NCBI GenBank assembly: GCA_964467615.1
Contig: CAYXRK010000080.1
Coordinates: 1-21,068 of the forward strand
Reading direction: 5' to 3'
Source: CAYXRK01 sp964467615
GTDB lineage: Bacteria > Hydrogenedentota > Hydrogenedentia > Hydrogenedentales > GCA-2746185
DNA: 21,068 nt
This document shows positions 1-8,185 of this stretch, piece after piece. Numbering within the stretch: position 1 is the stretch's first letter; each line of letters begins with the position of its first letter. The notes under the pieces are model-generated. The model did no database searches. It was not told the origin of the DNA and saw nothing but the letters and a program-made list of their open reading frames with translations. The position numbers and the translations under genes are program-made.

Positions 1-1022
1 TCAGCAGTGCGTACTTCTCGCCGTTGGGTTTGGTGACCCATGGCCCGCCGATCATGGTCCGGCTCCAGGACGATCTCGAGGCCATGCAGATGGCCCTGAA
101 ACAACTGGACGACATTTTGCAGGATGGCCAAAAAGGCCAACAGGGTCAACAAGGCGACGAACAACAGCAAGGCGGGCAGGGCAAACCCGATCCCTCGGGT
201 CAACCCGGCGCTGTGCCCGGCGAGGAAGGCACGGAAGGTCAGCAGCTCGCGCAAGCGGGGAAGGAAGGCGATCAACCCGCGCCCGGCAAAGAAGGCGAAG
301 GCGAGGAGCGGATGCGAGTCGCCCAGGCGCAGCCGGACGGCGAACAGCCCGGCAATGGCGCGCAATCGAGCCAGGAAGGGCAAGACGGGCAACAGCCCGG
401 ACAAGGCCAACAGGGTCAAGAAGGACAGCAACCAGGTCAGCAAGCTGGACAACAATCCGGTCAGCAGCCGGGAAGTGAACAAGGCGGCGGGCAGACCGGT
501 GCGGAGCAAGGGTCCCAGCCGGGGCAACCCTCCGCGTCGGATTCTTCCCCCGGAAACCGTCAACCGGGACAAGACACCCTCGGCGGCAACAATTGGGACG
601 GCGGATCACCCGATAGCTGGGGTTCGACCCGTGGCGGCGGCGCAAACCGAAACTGGACCGACCCGCAGTTGCGCGACTGGATTCAAGGCGACTACCAAGA
701 GTGGCTCGATAAGTTGCGTTCCGCCGAATCGCTGTTGCCGGAAGAGAGCTACTACCGCGATCAGATTCAGGGCGTACGTGAAGAAATAGAGACGATGCGC
801 CGCGAATGGAAGGACCGCTCGATTCCTCCGAAGTTCGACCTTTTTCTTCAGATGGTCGACAAGCCGCTCGTCGAGACTGCCGACCAGTTGCAGCGCGAAA
901 TCGAAAAGCGTATGGACGAGAAAGAGTTTGTGCTCGTGGACGAGGGAGAGGTGCCGGAGCGGTATCGCGAGCGCGTCGCGGAATATTTCAAACGCTTGTC
1001 CGAAACCGAAAGCCTCAACTAG
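1..1022 (+). CDS. DUF4175-like membrane/coiled-coil protein, C-terminal part (5' truncated by window edge)
   Basis: The reading frame is open from the first bases (frame starting at base 3) to TAG at 1020-1022, so the start lies outside the window. What remains is a short N-terminal helical stretch, then about 170 residues made mostly of Gln, Gly, Pro and Glu (roughly bases 115-580, many QQG/QPG units), then a charged helical C-terminal domain (bases 640-1020) rich in Trp, Arg and Glu and ending in a segment of the type VPERYRERVAEYFKRLSE. Large proteins with this low-complexity linker and this C-terminal ending are known as DUF4175-like proteins next to membrane VWA proteins in MoxR/BatA-type clusters; the family call is from memory of that pattern. 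The next gene starts 3 bases after the stop, so the two are almost certainly co-transcribed. The molecular function is unknown; an envelope-associated structural or complex-forming role is an inference. Confidence 0.7.
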   Translation, partial: SSAYFSPLGLVTHGPPIMVRLQDDLEAMQMALKQLDDILQDGQKGQQGQQGDEQQQGGQGKPDPSGQPGAVPGEEGTEGQQLAQAGKEGDQPAPGKEGEGEERMRVAQAQPDGEQPGNGAQSSQEGQDGQQPGQGQQGQEGQQPGQQAGQQSGQQPGSEQGGGQTGAEQGSQPGQPSASDSSPGNRQPGQDTLGGNNWDGGSPDSWGSTRGGGANRNWTDPQLRDWIQGDYQEWLDKLRSAESLLPEESYYRDQIQGVREEIETMRREWKDRSIPPKFDLFLQMVDKPLVETADQLQREIEKRMDEKEFVLVDEGEVPERYRERVAEYFKRLSETESLN

Positions 1023-1025
1023 CGC

Positions 1026-3446
1026 ATGCTCGAGTCTCTCACGCGGTGGTTGGCCGGCGACGGCGCCGACGACCTCGTTCCCAGTTCGATTGGATTCAAT
1101 GTCCCGCTTCCGTTCGCGGCATGCGTACTGATCATCGCCGTACTCGCGCTGGCCATGGCCGTGTTTTACTGGCGCCGCCTCGGCAAACTGGCGTTCGCCG
1201 CGCGTTCCGCGATGGTCGCGTTGCGAACAATCGCCGCCGCGCTCGCCATTTTCCTCCTCCTGGACCCATCGATTATCGCGAACCGGATACGGCCCGGCGA
1301 ACAGTTCGTGGTGCTCTTGTTTGACGACTCCGAGAGCATGCGCATCCAAGGGGAAGACGGCATTGGGCGCGGCGAACGTCTCATCCAAGCGTATACGGCC
1401 GCGGAACAGGACTTTGAAGGCGAACTAAAACGCAAGAACCAGTTGGCGCGGTATCGCGTCGGCGGGGCCATCGAGCCGATTCAGGCCGTCGGCGATTTGA
1501 CATTCGAACACCGCGAGAGCAACTTGCTCGGGGCGGTCCAAAGCGCGCTGACGGAAATGCGGGGCGTGGCCGTTTCCGCGATCGTGTTGTTTTCGGACGG
1601 CGTGCAACAAAGCGTGGGCGAGCCTCCAGCGATGGCCACCCTGGCGACGGGCGTGCCCGTGTTTACCGTCGGCGTCGATACGGAGTCCGGCTGGCACGAC
1701 GTCGAAATTACCAACCTCGGCGTCAAACGCACCGACTTCGACCGCAGCCCCGTCCAACTCGCCGTCAGCGTCCACTCCGTCGGTCTGGCCGGGCGTGAGG
1801 CAGACGTCCGCGTGGCGTTAGGCGGCCGCGTGATCCGGTCGAAGACGATTCAGATTACCGAGGAAGACGAAGAGCACGAAGTGCAACTCGAGTTCGTTCC
1901 GGACAGGCCCGGTTGGGTCGAGTATCAAGCTGAGGTCGCGTTGCACGAAGTCACGGCGCCAGAAGGCCAACCCGCGCCGCCGCGCGAACGGATCGTCGAG
2001 AACAATCAACGCCGCTTCGCAGTGGACAATCGCGAGAAGGCGTTCCGCATCCTGTTCGTCGCGGGCCGCCCGAACTGGGAGCACAAGTTCGTCTCGCGCG
2101 CAATCGACGCGCCGGACGAGAAGGAACTCAAGCTCACGAGCATCGTGTGCATCGCGGACGCCGCCTTCAAGTTCGAGTTTCGCGGGCAAAAATCCTCGAC
2201 CGCCAATCCCCTCTTCGAGGGCTTCGATGAGGACCAGGACCGCCCCCGTTACGACGAGGCCGTGTGGCTCCGGATCGGCGCGAAGTCGGCCGAACTCGAG
2301 TCGGGATATCCGCTGGATCCCGCTGAATTGTTCGGCTACTCGCTCGTTATTGTCGGGTCCGTTGATCGAGAGTTGTTTACGACGCGGCAGTTGGAGTTGA
2401 CGCGGGACTTTGTCGAGAAACGCGGGGGCAGCTTGCTGCTGCTGGGCGGGACGCAAGGATTCACGTTGGGCAATTTCCAGGGGTCCGCCATCGAGAGCAT
2501 GTTGCCCGTCGTGCTCTATCAGAACATGGACGATCCCCTCGCCGCGCCGGTGCAAGGGCGCTTCGGCGTGAAGCCGACGATGGAAGGCGCGCTGGCCGGT
2601 TCGTGGACTTTCTCACCCGATTCGGAGGCCAATCTTCGGGAATGGTCTTCGATGCCGCCACTCTATGATTTCAACCGGTTCCCGTTGGCGCGCGCCGGGG
2701 CGAACGTCATGGCGGAGATCGAGGACCAGGAAGGCGGAAGTGGTGACTTGCTGTACGCCGTGCAGCGCTACGGCGAGGGCCGTTGCGCCGTATTGGCGAC
2801 GGGGGACACTTGGCAGTGGCAGATGCGCGTAGAGGAGGTGGATGATCGTCACGAGCGGCTCTGGCGGCAAGTCGCGCGCAACTTGGTCCACGGCGTCCCG
2901 GAGTCTACGTATCTGCGCAACAAGCAAGATACCAATCCCCAAGGCCAACCACTCCCGCTCGAGTTCGTCGTGCGTGACAACAAATTCGAGAAGCGAGAGG
3001 GATTGCACGCGACGCTTACGCTCACGTCGCCCGCTGGAAAAGAGAGCTTGCTCGGGCTGGACGAGTCGATTCAAGAGGCCGGGTTGTATTCGAGCGAGTT
3101 CGCCCCCGATGAACACGGGCTCTATTTTCTGCATTTGACGGCGCTCGACCACGAGGACAAACCGGTCGCGACACTGGAAGAAGCCCTCCTCGTCGAACCT
3201 GACCACCGCGAGTTTCAGCAGGCGCAATTCAATCCCGCGATGTTGAAGGAACTGGCGAAGGCGACAGACGGGAAATATTACGGCCTTGGCGATTTGAAGA
3301 CGTTGGCGAAGGCGATTCCCGTTCCCGCGCACGCGGACGCGGAAGAGGTAGTCCTTCACCTCTGGCACCAGCCCATTTTCTACATTGTGCTCGTCGCGCT
3401 ACTCGCGGTCGAATGGTACATGCGGCGGCGCAGGGGACAAGCCTGA
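1026..3446 (+). CDS. Membrane-anchored VWA-domain protein with glutamine-amidotransferase-like domain
   Basis: 806 residues, ATG at 1026, 3 bases after the previous stop. Two hydrophobic segments (about residues 31-48 and 62-80) precede a von Willebrand factor A domain whose metal-binding MIDAS motif is visible as DDSES (D100, S102, S104), followed by a strand reading VLFSDGVQ. From about residue 339 (FRILFVAGRPNWEHKF) to 475 (GGSLLLLGG) the protein has the alternating strands of a class-I glutamine-amidotransferase-like fold; I see no clear catalytic triad, so it is probably non-enzymatic. A last transmembrane helix near residue 785 is followed by RRRR, placing the C-terminus in the cytoplasm and the bulk outside. 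Such proteins are usual partners of BatA/BatB-type VWA proteins and MoxR ATPases. The next gene overlaps the stop codon by one base, which supports an operon and translational coupling. Substrate or binding partner unknown. Confidence 0.85.
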   Translation: MLESLTRWLAGDGADDLVPSSIGFNVPLPFAACVLIIAVLALAMAVFYWRRLGKLAFAARSAMVALRTIAAALAIFLLLDPSIIANRIRPGEQFVVLLFDDSESMRIQGEDGIGRGERLIQAYTAAEQDFEGELKRKNQLARYRVGGAIEPIQAVGDLTFEHRESNLLGAVQSALTEMRGVAVSAIVLFSDGVQQSVGEPPAMATLATGVPVFTVGVDTESGWHDVEITNLGVKRTDFDRSPVQLAVSVHSVGLAGREADVRVALGGRVIRSKTIQITEEDEEHEVQLEFVPDRPGWVEYQAEVALHEVTAPEGQPAPPRERIVENNQRRFAVDNREKAFRILFVAGRPNWEHKFVSRAIDAPDEKELKLTSIVCIADAAFKFEFRGQKSSTANPLFEGFDEDQDRPRYDEAVWLRIGAKSAELESGYPLDPAELFGYSLVIVGSVDRELFTTRQLELTRDFVEKRGGSLLLLGGTQGFTLGNFQGSAIESMLPVVLYQNMDDPLAAPVQGRFGVKPTMEGALAGSWTFSPDSEANLREWSSMPPLYDFNRFPLARAGANVMAEIEDQEGGSGDLLYAVQRYGEGRCAVLATGDTWQWQMRVEEVDDRHERLWRQVARNLVHGVPESTYLRNKQDTNPQGQPLPLEFVVRDNKFEKREGLHATLTLTSPAGKESLLGLDESIQEAGLYSSEFAPDEHGLYFLHLTALDHEDKPVATLEEALLVEPDHREFQQAQFNPAMLKELAKATDGKYYGLGDLKTLAKAIPVPAHADAEEVVLHLWHQPIFYIVLVALLAVEWYMRRRRGQA

Positions 3447-4459
3447 TGCGGGCGTTGTTGCTGTTTCTGATCTCGGCGCCGGCCACGATCCCAGTGCATG
3501 CCACGGCGTATCACCTGATACTGAGCGGCGCGGGCGGGGAAAAGGAGTACACCGAAAAATTCGCGGGGTGGGGCAATCGCCTCGCAAACGTGATCATCCA
3601 GTCAACCGGGGCCGCGGAGGACCACGTGACGCTATTCACCGCCGACGGGACCTCCAAGACACCGGCGATTTCGGCGGACATCATCGCGACGGCCATCGGC
3701 GAATTGAAGGGACGCGTGACGGACCACGACGACCTGTACATCTATCTGATTGGCCACGGCGGCTATCTCAAGAACGAATCGCGCTTCAATCTTCCGGGCC
3801 CCGATTTGACGGCGAACGCATTTAAGGACCTGTTGAGCGCCGCGCCCGCGCGCCGCGTCATCGTCGTCGATTCAACCTCGTCGAGTTCCGGATTCATCAA
3901 CGTGCTGAGCGGGCAGGACCGCATCATCGCCACCGCGACCAAAAGCGTTGACGAAGTCAACGCCCCCGAGTTCATGGAGTACTTCATCCAGGGCCTTGAA
4001 GACAGCAGCGCGGACCGTGATCACGATGACCGCATTTCGATTCTCGAAGCCTGCGAAACGGCGGCCGATCTGACTGCGGCGTTCTATTTGGGGTCGGGCT
4101 TTATTTCGACGGAGCACGCGATTCTTGACGACAACGGCGACGGCCTCGGTTCGCGGTTGCCAATCCCCGAGGACGCCGACGCGGTGTTTGCGCAGACGAA
4201 GCCGGCCGACGCCCCGAAGGACAATGTCTTCGATGGCACAATCGCGGCAAAGACCTACTTGAAAGACTTCTCGTTTCCAGCGTCGGTGCCCCAGGAACTG
4301 GTGGACGCCTATCTCGTGGCAATTGACGAGATCGAGGCGCTCAAGGCCGCCAAACCGGGGATGACGTCCGACGAGTATTCCGCGCAATTCGAAACACTTA
4401 TCATCAAGGCAGCTCGAATTAACCGCGACATCCGCAGCCACGCCGGCGACAACTCGTAG
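3446..4459 (+). CDS. Secreted caspase-fold (clan CD, C13/C14-like) protein, probable pseudo-peptidase
   Basis: 337 residues from ATG 3446, which overlaps the upstream TGA (3444-3446) by one base. I prefer this start to in-frame codons at 3413 onward because it gives a normal signal peptide (MRALLLFLISAPATIPVHA). The fold shows as YIYLIGHGG (His104, the expected catalytic His), a strand VIVVDS, then the region where C13/C14 enzymes carry Cys in a D-S-C-x-S-G pattern; here it reads DSTSSSSG, with Thr144 where Cys is expected. Downstream come a family-like RIIATATKSVDE segment, a DRDHDDRISILEA calcium-loop-like stretch and a DDNGDG motif, which often follow this domain in planctomycete-type proteins. 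Loss of the nucleophile suggests a non-catalytic role such as binding or scaffold. It is the last gene of the VWA operon, so it probably works at the envelope with that complex. An alternative is a divergent active enzyme using another residue. Confidence 0.75.
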   Translation: MRALLLFLISAPATIPVHATAYHLILSGAGGEKEYTEKFAGWGNRLANVIIQSTGAAEDHVTLFTADGTSKTPAISADIIATAIGELKGRVTDHDDLYIYLIGHGGYLKNESRFNLPGPDLTANAFKDLLSAAPARRVIVVDSTSSSSGFINVLSGQDRIIATATKSVDEVNAPEFMEYFIQGLEDSSADRDHDDRISILEACETAADLTAAFYLGSGFISTEHAILDDNGDGLGSRLPIPEDADAVFAQTKPADAPKDNVFDGTIAAKTYLKDFSFPASVPQELVDAYLVAIDEIEALKAAKPGMTSDEYSAQFETLIIKAARINRDIRSHAGDNS

Positions 4460-4484
4460 CGAGGATTCCGGCGAATCCGGGCTA
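4457..4484. terminator. Imperfect palindrome between convergent genes, possible bidirectional terminator
   Basis: GGATTC (4463-4468) and GAATCC (4473-4478) form a perfect 6-bp stem around CGGC, and TAGC/GCTA at the outer ends extend the symmetry after a two-base mismatch. It sits in the 22-base gap between the stop of the caspase-like gene and the stop of the convergent lipoprotein gene and covers both stops. There is no T-run, so intrinsic termination is only possible, not shown. It may instead be a dispersed palindromic repeat. Confidence 0.3.
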
Positions 4485-5288
4485 CAAATCCAAATCGTCC
4501 AGCGTCTTCATTTGCTTTTCGCTGTAGTTCCCGGTCTGATCGCGCGTGTCCTGCCGAACAATCGATCCGGTTTGTGATGCGCCGGATCCCATGTTGCCGA
4601 GTTGGTTTTGGATGCCGATCGCCGTTGTCGTTTCGCCGAGCAACCCCGCGCCGCCACCCGCGCCCGGTCCCCGATTCGGCAGGGATTGTTGGTTGGTCTC
4701 CGCGGACGTCGTCGTGGCCGTCGCGCCATTCAGTTCCGCCGGGTGGTAAATGGCCCCGTTTTGCGAATAGTAGACAAACTCCTCGCCGGATTGCGTCTTG
4801 GGGACCTTCGGCATGTAACCCGTGTCGACGAGGGCTTGAAGCGATGGCGGATAGAACCCGGTCGCGGCGCCGTAACGAGCTACTACTTGATTCAGATAGC
4901 TGATCTTTTGGAGATCGTAATCGGTCGGTCCGGTGGCGGCGGCGGACGTAGCCGCGCCGGGCCCTCCCCAAAACGTTCCGGCGATCGAATCGTAGTTGAA
5001 CGGCGTGCCGTCGGATTGTGTTGGCACAGCTTCGATCCACGACGGCGCGAGCGCGTCCAGCGTTGGAGGAAACGTACCGTTTGACGCCTGATACGCGTTA
5101 AGCGCATGACGCAGATTTACCCGCGCCGTCGAGTCCTTCGCGTAGTCCAGGGCCCTCGTCGCGGCGACGGCATTTTGCGCGGCGAGTTCGCCTTGAATCG
5201 CCGTGGTCGTCAATACTTCCGCCAGACATCCAGAAAATGCCAATGACGCAGTTGCCAGCACAATCGCAGGGACAAGTCTCGCGTGCAT
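4482..5288 (-). CDS. Lipoprotein with two tandem GspG/pseudopilin-like modules
   Basis: 268 residues from ATG at 5288 with GAGGA 7 bases upstream. The N-terminus (MHARLVPAIVLATASLAFSGC) is a signal peptide ending in a lipobox-like sequence with Cys21 as the likely lipidated residue (Phe at -3 is not ideal). Two copies of a module follow, about residues 52-107 and 123-180: each has a helix, then Y-x(4)-G-x-[FY]-PP-[ST]LxAL, then a VP/KVPKT turn and a short strand ending in Tyr. This resembles the C-terminal part of type II secretion major pseudopilin GspG, but without its N-terminal methylated helix. The C-terminal 80 residues are Gly/Thr/Gln-rich and look disordered. An extended -10 promoter lies just upstream. 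The gene follows the Hsp70 gene by 59 bases. Function unknown; an outer-membrane or periplasmic binding role is inferred from the lipid anchor. Confidence 0.75.
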   Translation of the reverse strand: MHARLVPAIVLATASLAFSGCLAEVLTTTAIQGELAAQNAVAATRALDYAKDSTARVNLRHALNAYQASNGTFPPTLDALAPSWIEAVPTQSDGTPFNYDSIAGTFWGGPGAATSAAATGPTDYDLQKISYLNQVVARYGAATGFYPPSLQALVDTGYMPKVPKTQSGEEFVYYSQNGAIYHPAELNGATATTTSAETNQQSLPNRGPGAGGGAGLLGETTTAIGIQNQLGNMGSGASQTGSIVRQDTRDQTGNYSEKQMKTLDDLDL

Positions 5289-5313
5289 GGGTGAGTCCTC
5301 AATGCCCGGATCC

Positions 5314-5322
5314 AGTATAGCA
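5314..5322 (-). promoter_or_regulatory. Extended -10 promoter candidate for the lipoprotein gene
   Basis: On the minus strand TGC-TATACT (TATACT complementary to 5314-5319) fits an extended -10 (TGn + TATAAT-like). No good -35 box is seen 16-18 bases further up. Predicted transcription start is near 5307, giving a leader of about 19 bases that still contains the GAGGA ribosome site. Confidence 0.45.
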
Positions 5323-5347
5323 CTCGTCCCGAACGGGCGATCTGGTG

Positions 5348-6760
5348 CTACAAATACCGCGCGACGACCGCCAAGCCCGTGGCGACACTCGTGAATGTGT
5401 CGCGCTGGTGGAGTTTTTCCGCGCCGTAGCGGTCCACAAGCATTTGCCGGATTGCCGGCACGAGGCTGGTCCCGCCGGTCGTCAACACATAGTCCAAATC
5501 GGCGGGCTTGACCCCGGCGGTCCGCTCGGCTTCGATCATAGTCGCGAGCATGTCCGCGAGTTGGTCCTCGATTATGTGGGCGAATTCGGAGCGCTCGATT
5601 CGTTCCGCCAAATTCAAATCATGGTTGGCGATGGCGATGCTCGTCCCCTCCTCGAAACTAAGCCGCTTCTTCGCCGCCTCGACTTCCCGCGCCAAGGGGT
5701 ATCCGTAGTTGCGCAGGATAAGCGACCGCAACGCGCGAATGCGCTGCGGTTGGTCTGAACTCATCTCCATCGCGATGAGCCAGTTGATCGTCTCCTCCGT
5801 GTTCATCTTGTACATGTTCTGCCACTCGAGCAGGCTGTTGTACACGTACTGCGGCACCGGAAGGACCGACGGGCCATAGCGCGATTTGCTGCCGAGCAGC
5901 GGAAAAACTTTCGCCCGAGTGATCTCTCGATCAATCGCGTCGCCCGCCACGGGAAGGCCCGCGATGCCCAGGATGCGGCTCTCCGCCAAACGCGCCGCCG
6001 GATCCGCCGCCTTGCCAAATTCCATGATGCACACGTCGAACGTTCCGCCGCCGATGTCTACGACCATGAGCCGCTGCCGCAGATCGGTCTGCACGGCATA
6101 TTCGACGCACGCGGCGACAGGCTCGTAGAAGAACACCACGTCTCGAAATCCGGCAAGCCGCGCCGCCGTTTCGAGCCGTCGCTCGGCCACGCGATCTTCC
6201 TCTTCGTGCTTCGAGAACCGCACCGGCCGACCGAACACCGCAGTGCGCACGGGCTCGCCCGCCGCCTCATCCAACGCGTCCTTGATACGGCGAATGATGA
6301 GCGATGTCAGTTCCTCAATCTGATACGGCCTGCCAAATACCTCTGTGCCGCGAAACTCGCGTAGCCGCAACGAAGTTTTGATCGACTGAAAAAGCCGTCC
6401 CGGCGAATTCACCTCGACCAGTGCTCGCGCGCGCACGGCTTCCATGTGATCGGAGCCGTCCTTGCGCGGCGCGCTGCCGTATTCGTTGTCGCCCTCGCCG
6501 CCGACGTAGCCATGGATGTGGATGCCGAGGTCCACTTGCTTGACCACCACCTCACGGTCCACGTTCCGCTCGATAAACGTAGTCGCGGCCTTCCGGCCCA
6601 CGATGCGTTCGCCCTCTCGCGAGATGTAGAGGAGCGAGGGCAACGACTGAGGATTGTCGTTCTCCCGATCCAACTCGAGAACGCGGATCCCGTCATCCGT
6701 GATGATCGCCGCGCTGGAATTCGTCGTCCCGAAGTCAATTCCGCAATATGCGCTTGGCAT
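5348..6760 (-). CDS. Hsp70-family ATPase of the short, YegD-like type
   Basis: 470 residues. ATG at 6760 is chosen because GGGAGGT lies 9 bases upstream; the in-frame TTG at 6778 lies before that ribosome site. The actin-like nucleotide-binding fold is clear: phosphate-1 loop GIDFGTTNSS at residues 7-16, phosphate-2 loop VVDIGGGTFDV near residue 233, and the adenosine motif TTGGTSLVP near residue 425. The protein stops soon after the ATPase domain, so the substrate-binding and lid domains of DnaK are absent. This size and layout match YegD-type Hsp70-like proteins, whose clients and partners are poorly defined. No dnaJ or grpE is adjacent. An intrinsic terminator upstream (6785-6821) separates it from the aminotransferase gene, so it should have its own promoter; I could not place one confidently. 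The lipoprotein gene 59 bases downstream might be partly co-transcribed. Confidence 0.88.
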   Translation of the reverse strand: MPSAYCGIDFGTTNSSAAIITDDGIRVLELDRENDNPQSLPSLLYISREGERIVGRKAATTFIERNVDREVVVKQVDLGIHIHGYVGGEGDNEYGSAPRKDGSDHMEAVRARALVEVNSPGRLFQSIKTSLRLREFRGTEVFGRPYQIEELTSLIIRRIKDALDEAAGEPVRTAVFGRPVRFSKHEEEDRVAERRLETAARLAGFRDVVFFYEPVAACVEYAVQTDLRQRLMVVDIGGGTFDVCIMEFGKAADPAARLAESRILGIAGLPVAGDAIDREITRAKVFPLLGSKSRYGPSVLPVPQYVYNSLLEWQNMYKMNTEETINWLIAMEMSSDQPQRIRALRSLILRNYGYPLAREVEAAKKRLSFEEGTSIAIANHDLNLAERIERSEFAHIIEDQLADMLATMIEAERTAGVKPADLDYVLTTGGTSLVPAIRQMLVDRYGAEKLHQRDTFTSVATGLAVVARYL

Positions 6761-6784
6761 GTTGCGCCTACCTCCCAAGTGCTC

Positions 6785-6821
6785 AAAAAAAGAGTTAACT
6801 CGTTGCAGAACAACGAGTTAA
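6785..6821 (-). terminator. Intrinsic terminator after the aminotransferase gene
   Basis: TTAACTCGTTG (6795-6805) and CAACGAGTTAA (6811-6821) form a perfect 11-bp stem with loop CAGAA. Read on the minus strand the stem is followed by CTC and seven T (the A-run 6785-6791). It begins 30 bases after the aminotransferase stop and ends 25 bases before the Hsp70 start, so it isolates the two genes. The stem is AT-rich at its base, so it could also serve as an operator-like palindrome. Confidence 0.75.
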
Positions 6822-6850
6822 ATAGATCGACGCGCAAAGAGAACACGAAC

Positions 6851-8152
6851 TTACGCCCAATTCACGCGCGCCCAACCTTTCATTAACACCGATTGCGCCC
6901 GTTTCAGTTCCCCCTCCGAAATCGTCAGCGGCGGACTGACCCGGAGCACCCGCCCCGCCAAGGGCCCGAGGAAATGCACACCGGACTTTCCCGCGCCGCG
7001 ATACGCTTCGAGGACGCATGCCTCCGCCACGTCCTCGCGCGCCATCTCGACGCCATACACCATCCCCTCGCCCCGCACATCTCGCACGAAGGGAAACGCC
7101 CTACGTAGATCATTCAATAGCTTCGCGAGCAAACGCGCGTTGCGGCGGCATTGCGCGAGCACCTTTTCCTCTCGAAACACGTCCAACACCGCGCACACCG
7201 CCGCGCAGGCCATCGGGTTCCCGCTGAACGTGTCTGACGCTTCCCCGTAGTCCAACGAATCGATGACCACCGCTCGGCCGACTACCGCCGCGACCGGCTC
7301 GCCATTTCCCAGTCCTTTCCCCAACACCACCAAGTCCGGCTCGACGCCATAGGTTTCGTGGGCGTACATCGCGCCCGTTCGTCCGTGGCAGGATTGTACT
7401 TCGTCGAAAATGAATATCACGCCGTGTTTTTGGCACCACTCCTGCAACAGCGGGTGATACCACTTTGGCGGATGATACGAACCCGCGGCACCGAGATACG
7501 GCTCCGTGATGAGCAGCGCGATTTTTCCGCGGTGCGCGCGTTCGAGCGCATCGAGTTCGCGCCTCATATCGTCCGGCGTCAATTGCCCCGCCCGCGGAAA
7601 CGAGATGAAACGGACATTCGGGTCCGCGCTGGATTCGCCCGAGACGTCTCCGGCGAGGCCTTTCTTGCCGTGAAAACCGCCCGCCGTCGCCGCCATTATG
7701 GAGCGCCCCGGGTCGCACGCGAGCGCCGCCCAGATCGCCTTCTGAATGCCTTCGGAACCACTCGCGGCCCAGAGAACCTTCTCGGCGTTGCGGTTTCGCT
7801 TCATGGATTGCAAAACGCGGCGCGCGGCCTCGGCCTCGATTGGCGTCGCGATGTTGTAGGAGGTCCTTGGAAGTCCTTGGGAATACCCTCGAAATCGCCT
7901 CTCAAACCCGGGGTGATTGTGCCCCAAATTGGCGACCAGTACGCCAGATGCGAAATCGATCAAGCGCCGCCCGTCCGCCGTGTAGAGGGTGCTGCCGCGT
8001 GCTCGTTCAATAATCGCGAGCGTCGGCGTATAGGTCCGTTGTCCGCGGCCGGTAGTTTCGGAAATTCGTGCGCGAACGCGGTTCCCCCTAGGTTCACCTC
8101 GATGCTGAATCGCGGAGCGCTTCACGATTGTCCGGAACCATTCTCGCCACAC
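6851..8152 (-). CDS. Class-III (PLP-dependent) aminotransferase
   Basis: 433 residues from GTG at 8152; a GTG at 8125 is another possible start, and no strong ribosome site marks either. The fold type I class-III signature is present: DGRRLIDFASGVLVANLGHNHP near the N-terminus, ASGSEGIQKA in the cofactor phosphate region, FIFDEVQSCHGRTG with Asp250 that contacts the PLP ring nitrogen, and LGKGLGNGEPVAAVVG with Lys279 as the Schiff-base lysine. The family transfers an amino group between an omega-amino or alpha-amino donor and a keto acid (acetylornithine, 4-aminobutyrate, putrescine and similar). Several usually conserved positions differ (SGSEGIQ instead of the common SGSEAN, CHGRTG instead of the common GxGRTG), so I do not assign a substrate. 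No neighbouring biosynthesis genes help. It is bounded by terminators on both sides and is probably transcribed alone. Confidence 0.87.
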   Translation of the reverse strand: MWREWFRTIVKRSAIQHRGEPRGNRVRARISETTGRGQRTYTPTLAIIERARGSTLYTADGRRLIDFASGVLVANLGHNHPGFERRFRGYSQGLPRTSYNIATPIEAEAARRVLQSMKRNRNAEKVLWAASGSEGIQKAIWAALACDPGRSIMAATAGGFHGKKGLAGDVSGESSADPNVRFISFPRAGQLTPDDMRRELDALERAHRGKIALLITEPYLGAAGSYHPPKWYHPLLQEWCQKHGVIFIFDEVQSCHGRTGAMYAHETYGVEPDLVVLGKGLGNGEPVAAVVGRAVVIDSLDYGEASDTFSGNPMACAAVCAVLDVFREEKVLAQCRRNARLLAKLLNDLRRAFPFVRDVRGEGMVYGVEMAREDVAEACVLEAYRGAGKSGVHFLGPLAGRVLRVSPPLTISEGELKRAQSVLMKGWARVNWA

Positions 8153-8185
8153 GTGATACGCGACATTCTACGATCTCGCCCTTGA

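Noticed and set aside
124..789. Plus-strand frame of 221 codons overlapping the Gln-rich gene
   Set aside because: It is an alternative reading of low-complexity DNA; composition is Lys/Arg/Ala-rich without domains, while the main frame matches a family and is coupled to the next gene.
606..1388. Minus-strand frame of 260 codons
   Set aside because: Antisense to two well-supported genes, with no recognisable domain; a GC-rich shadow frame.
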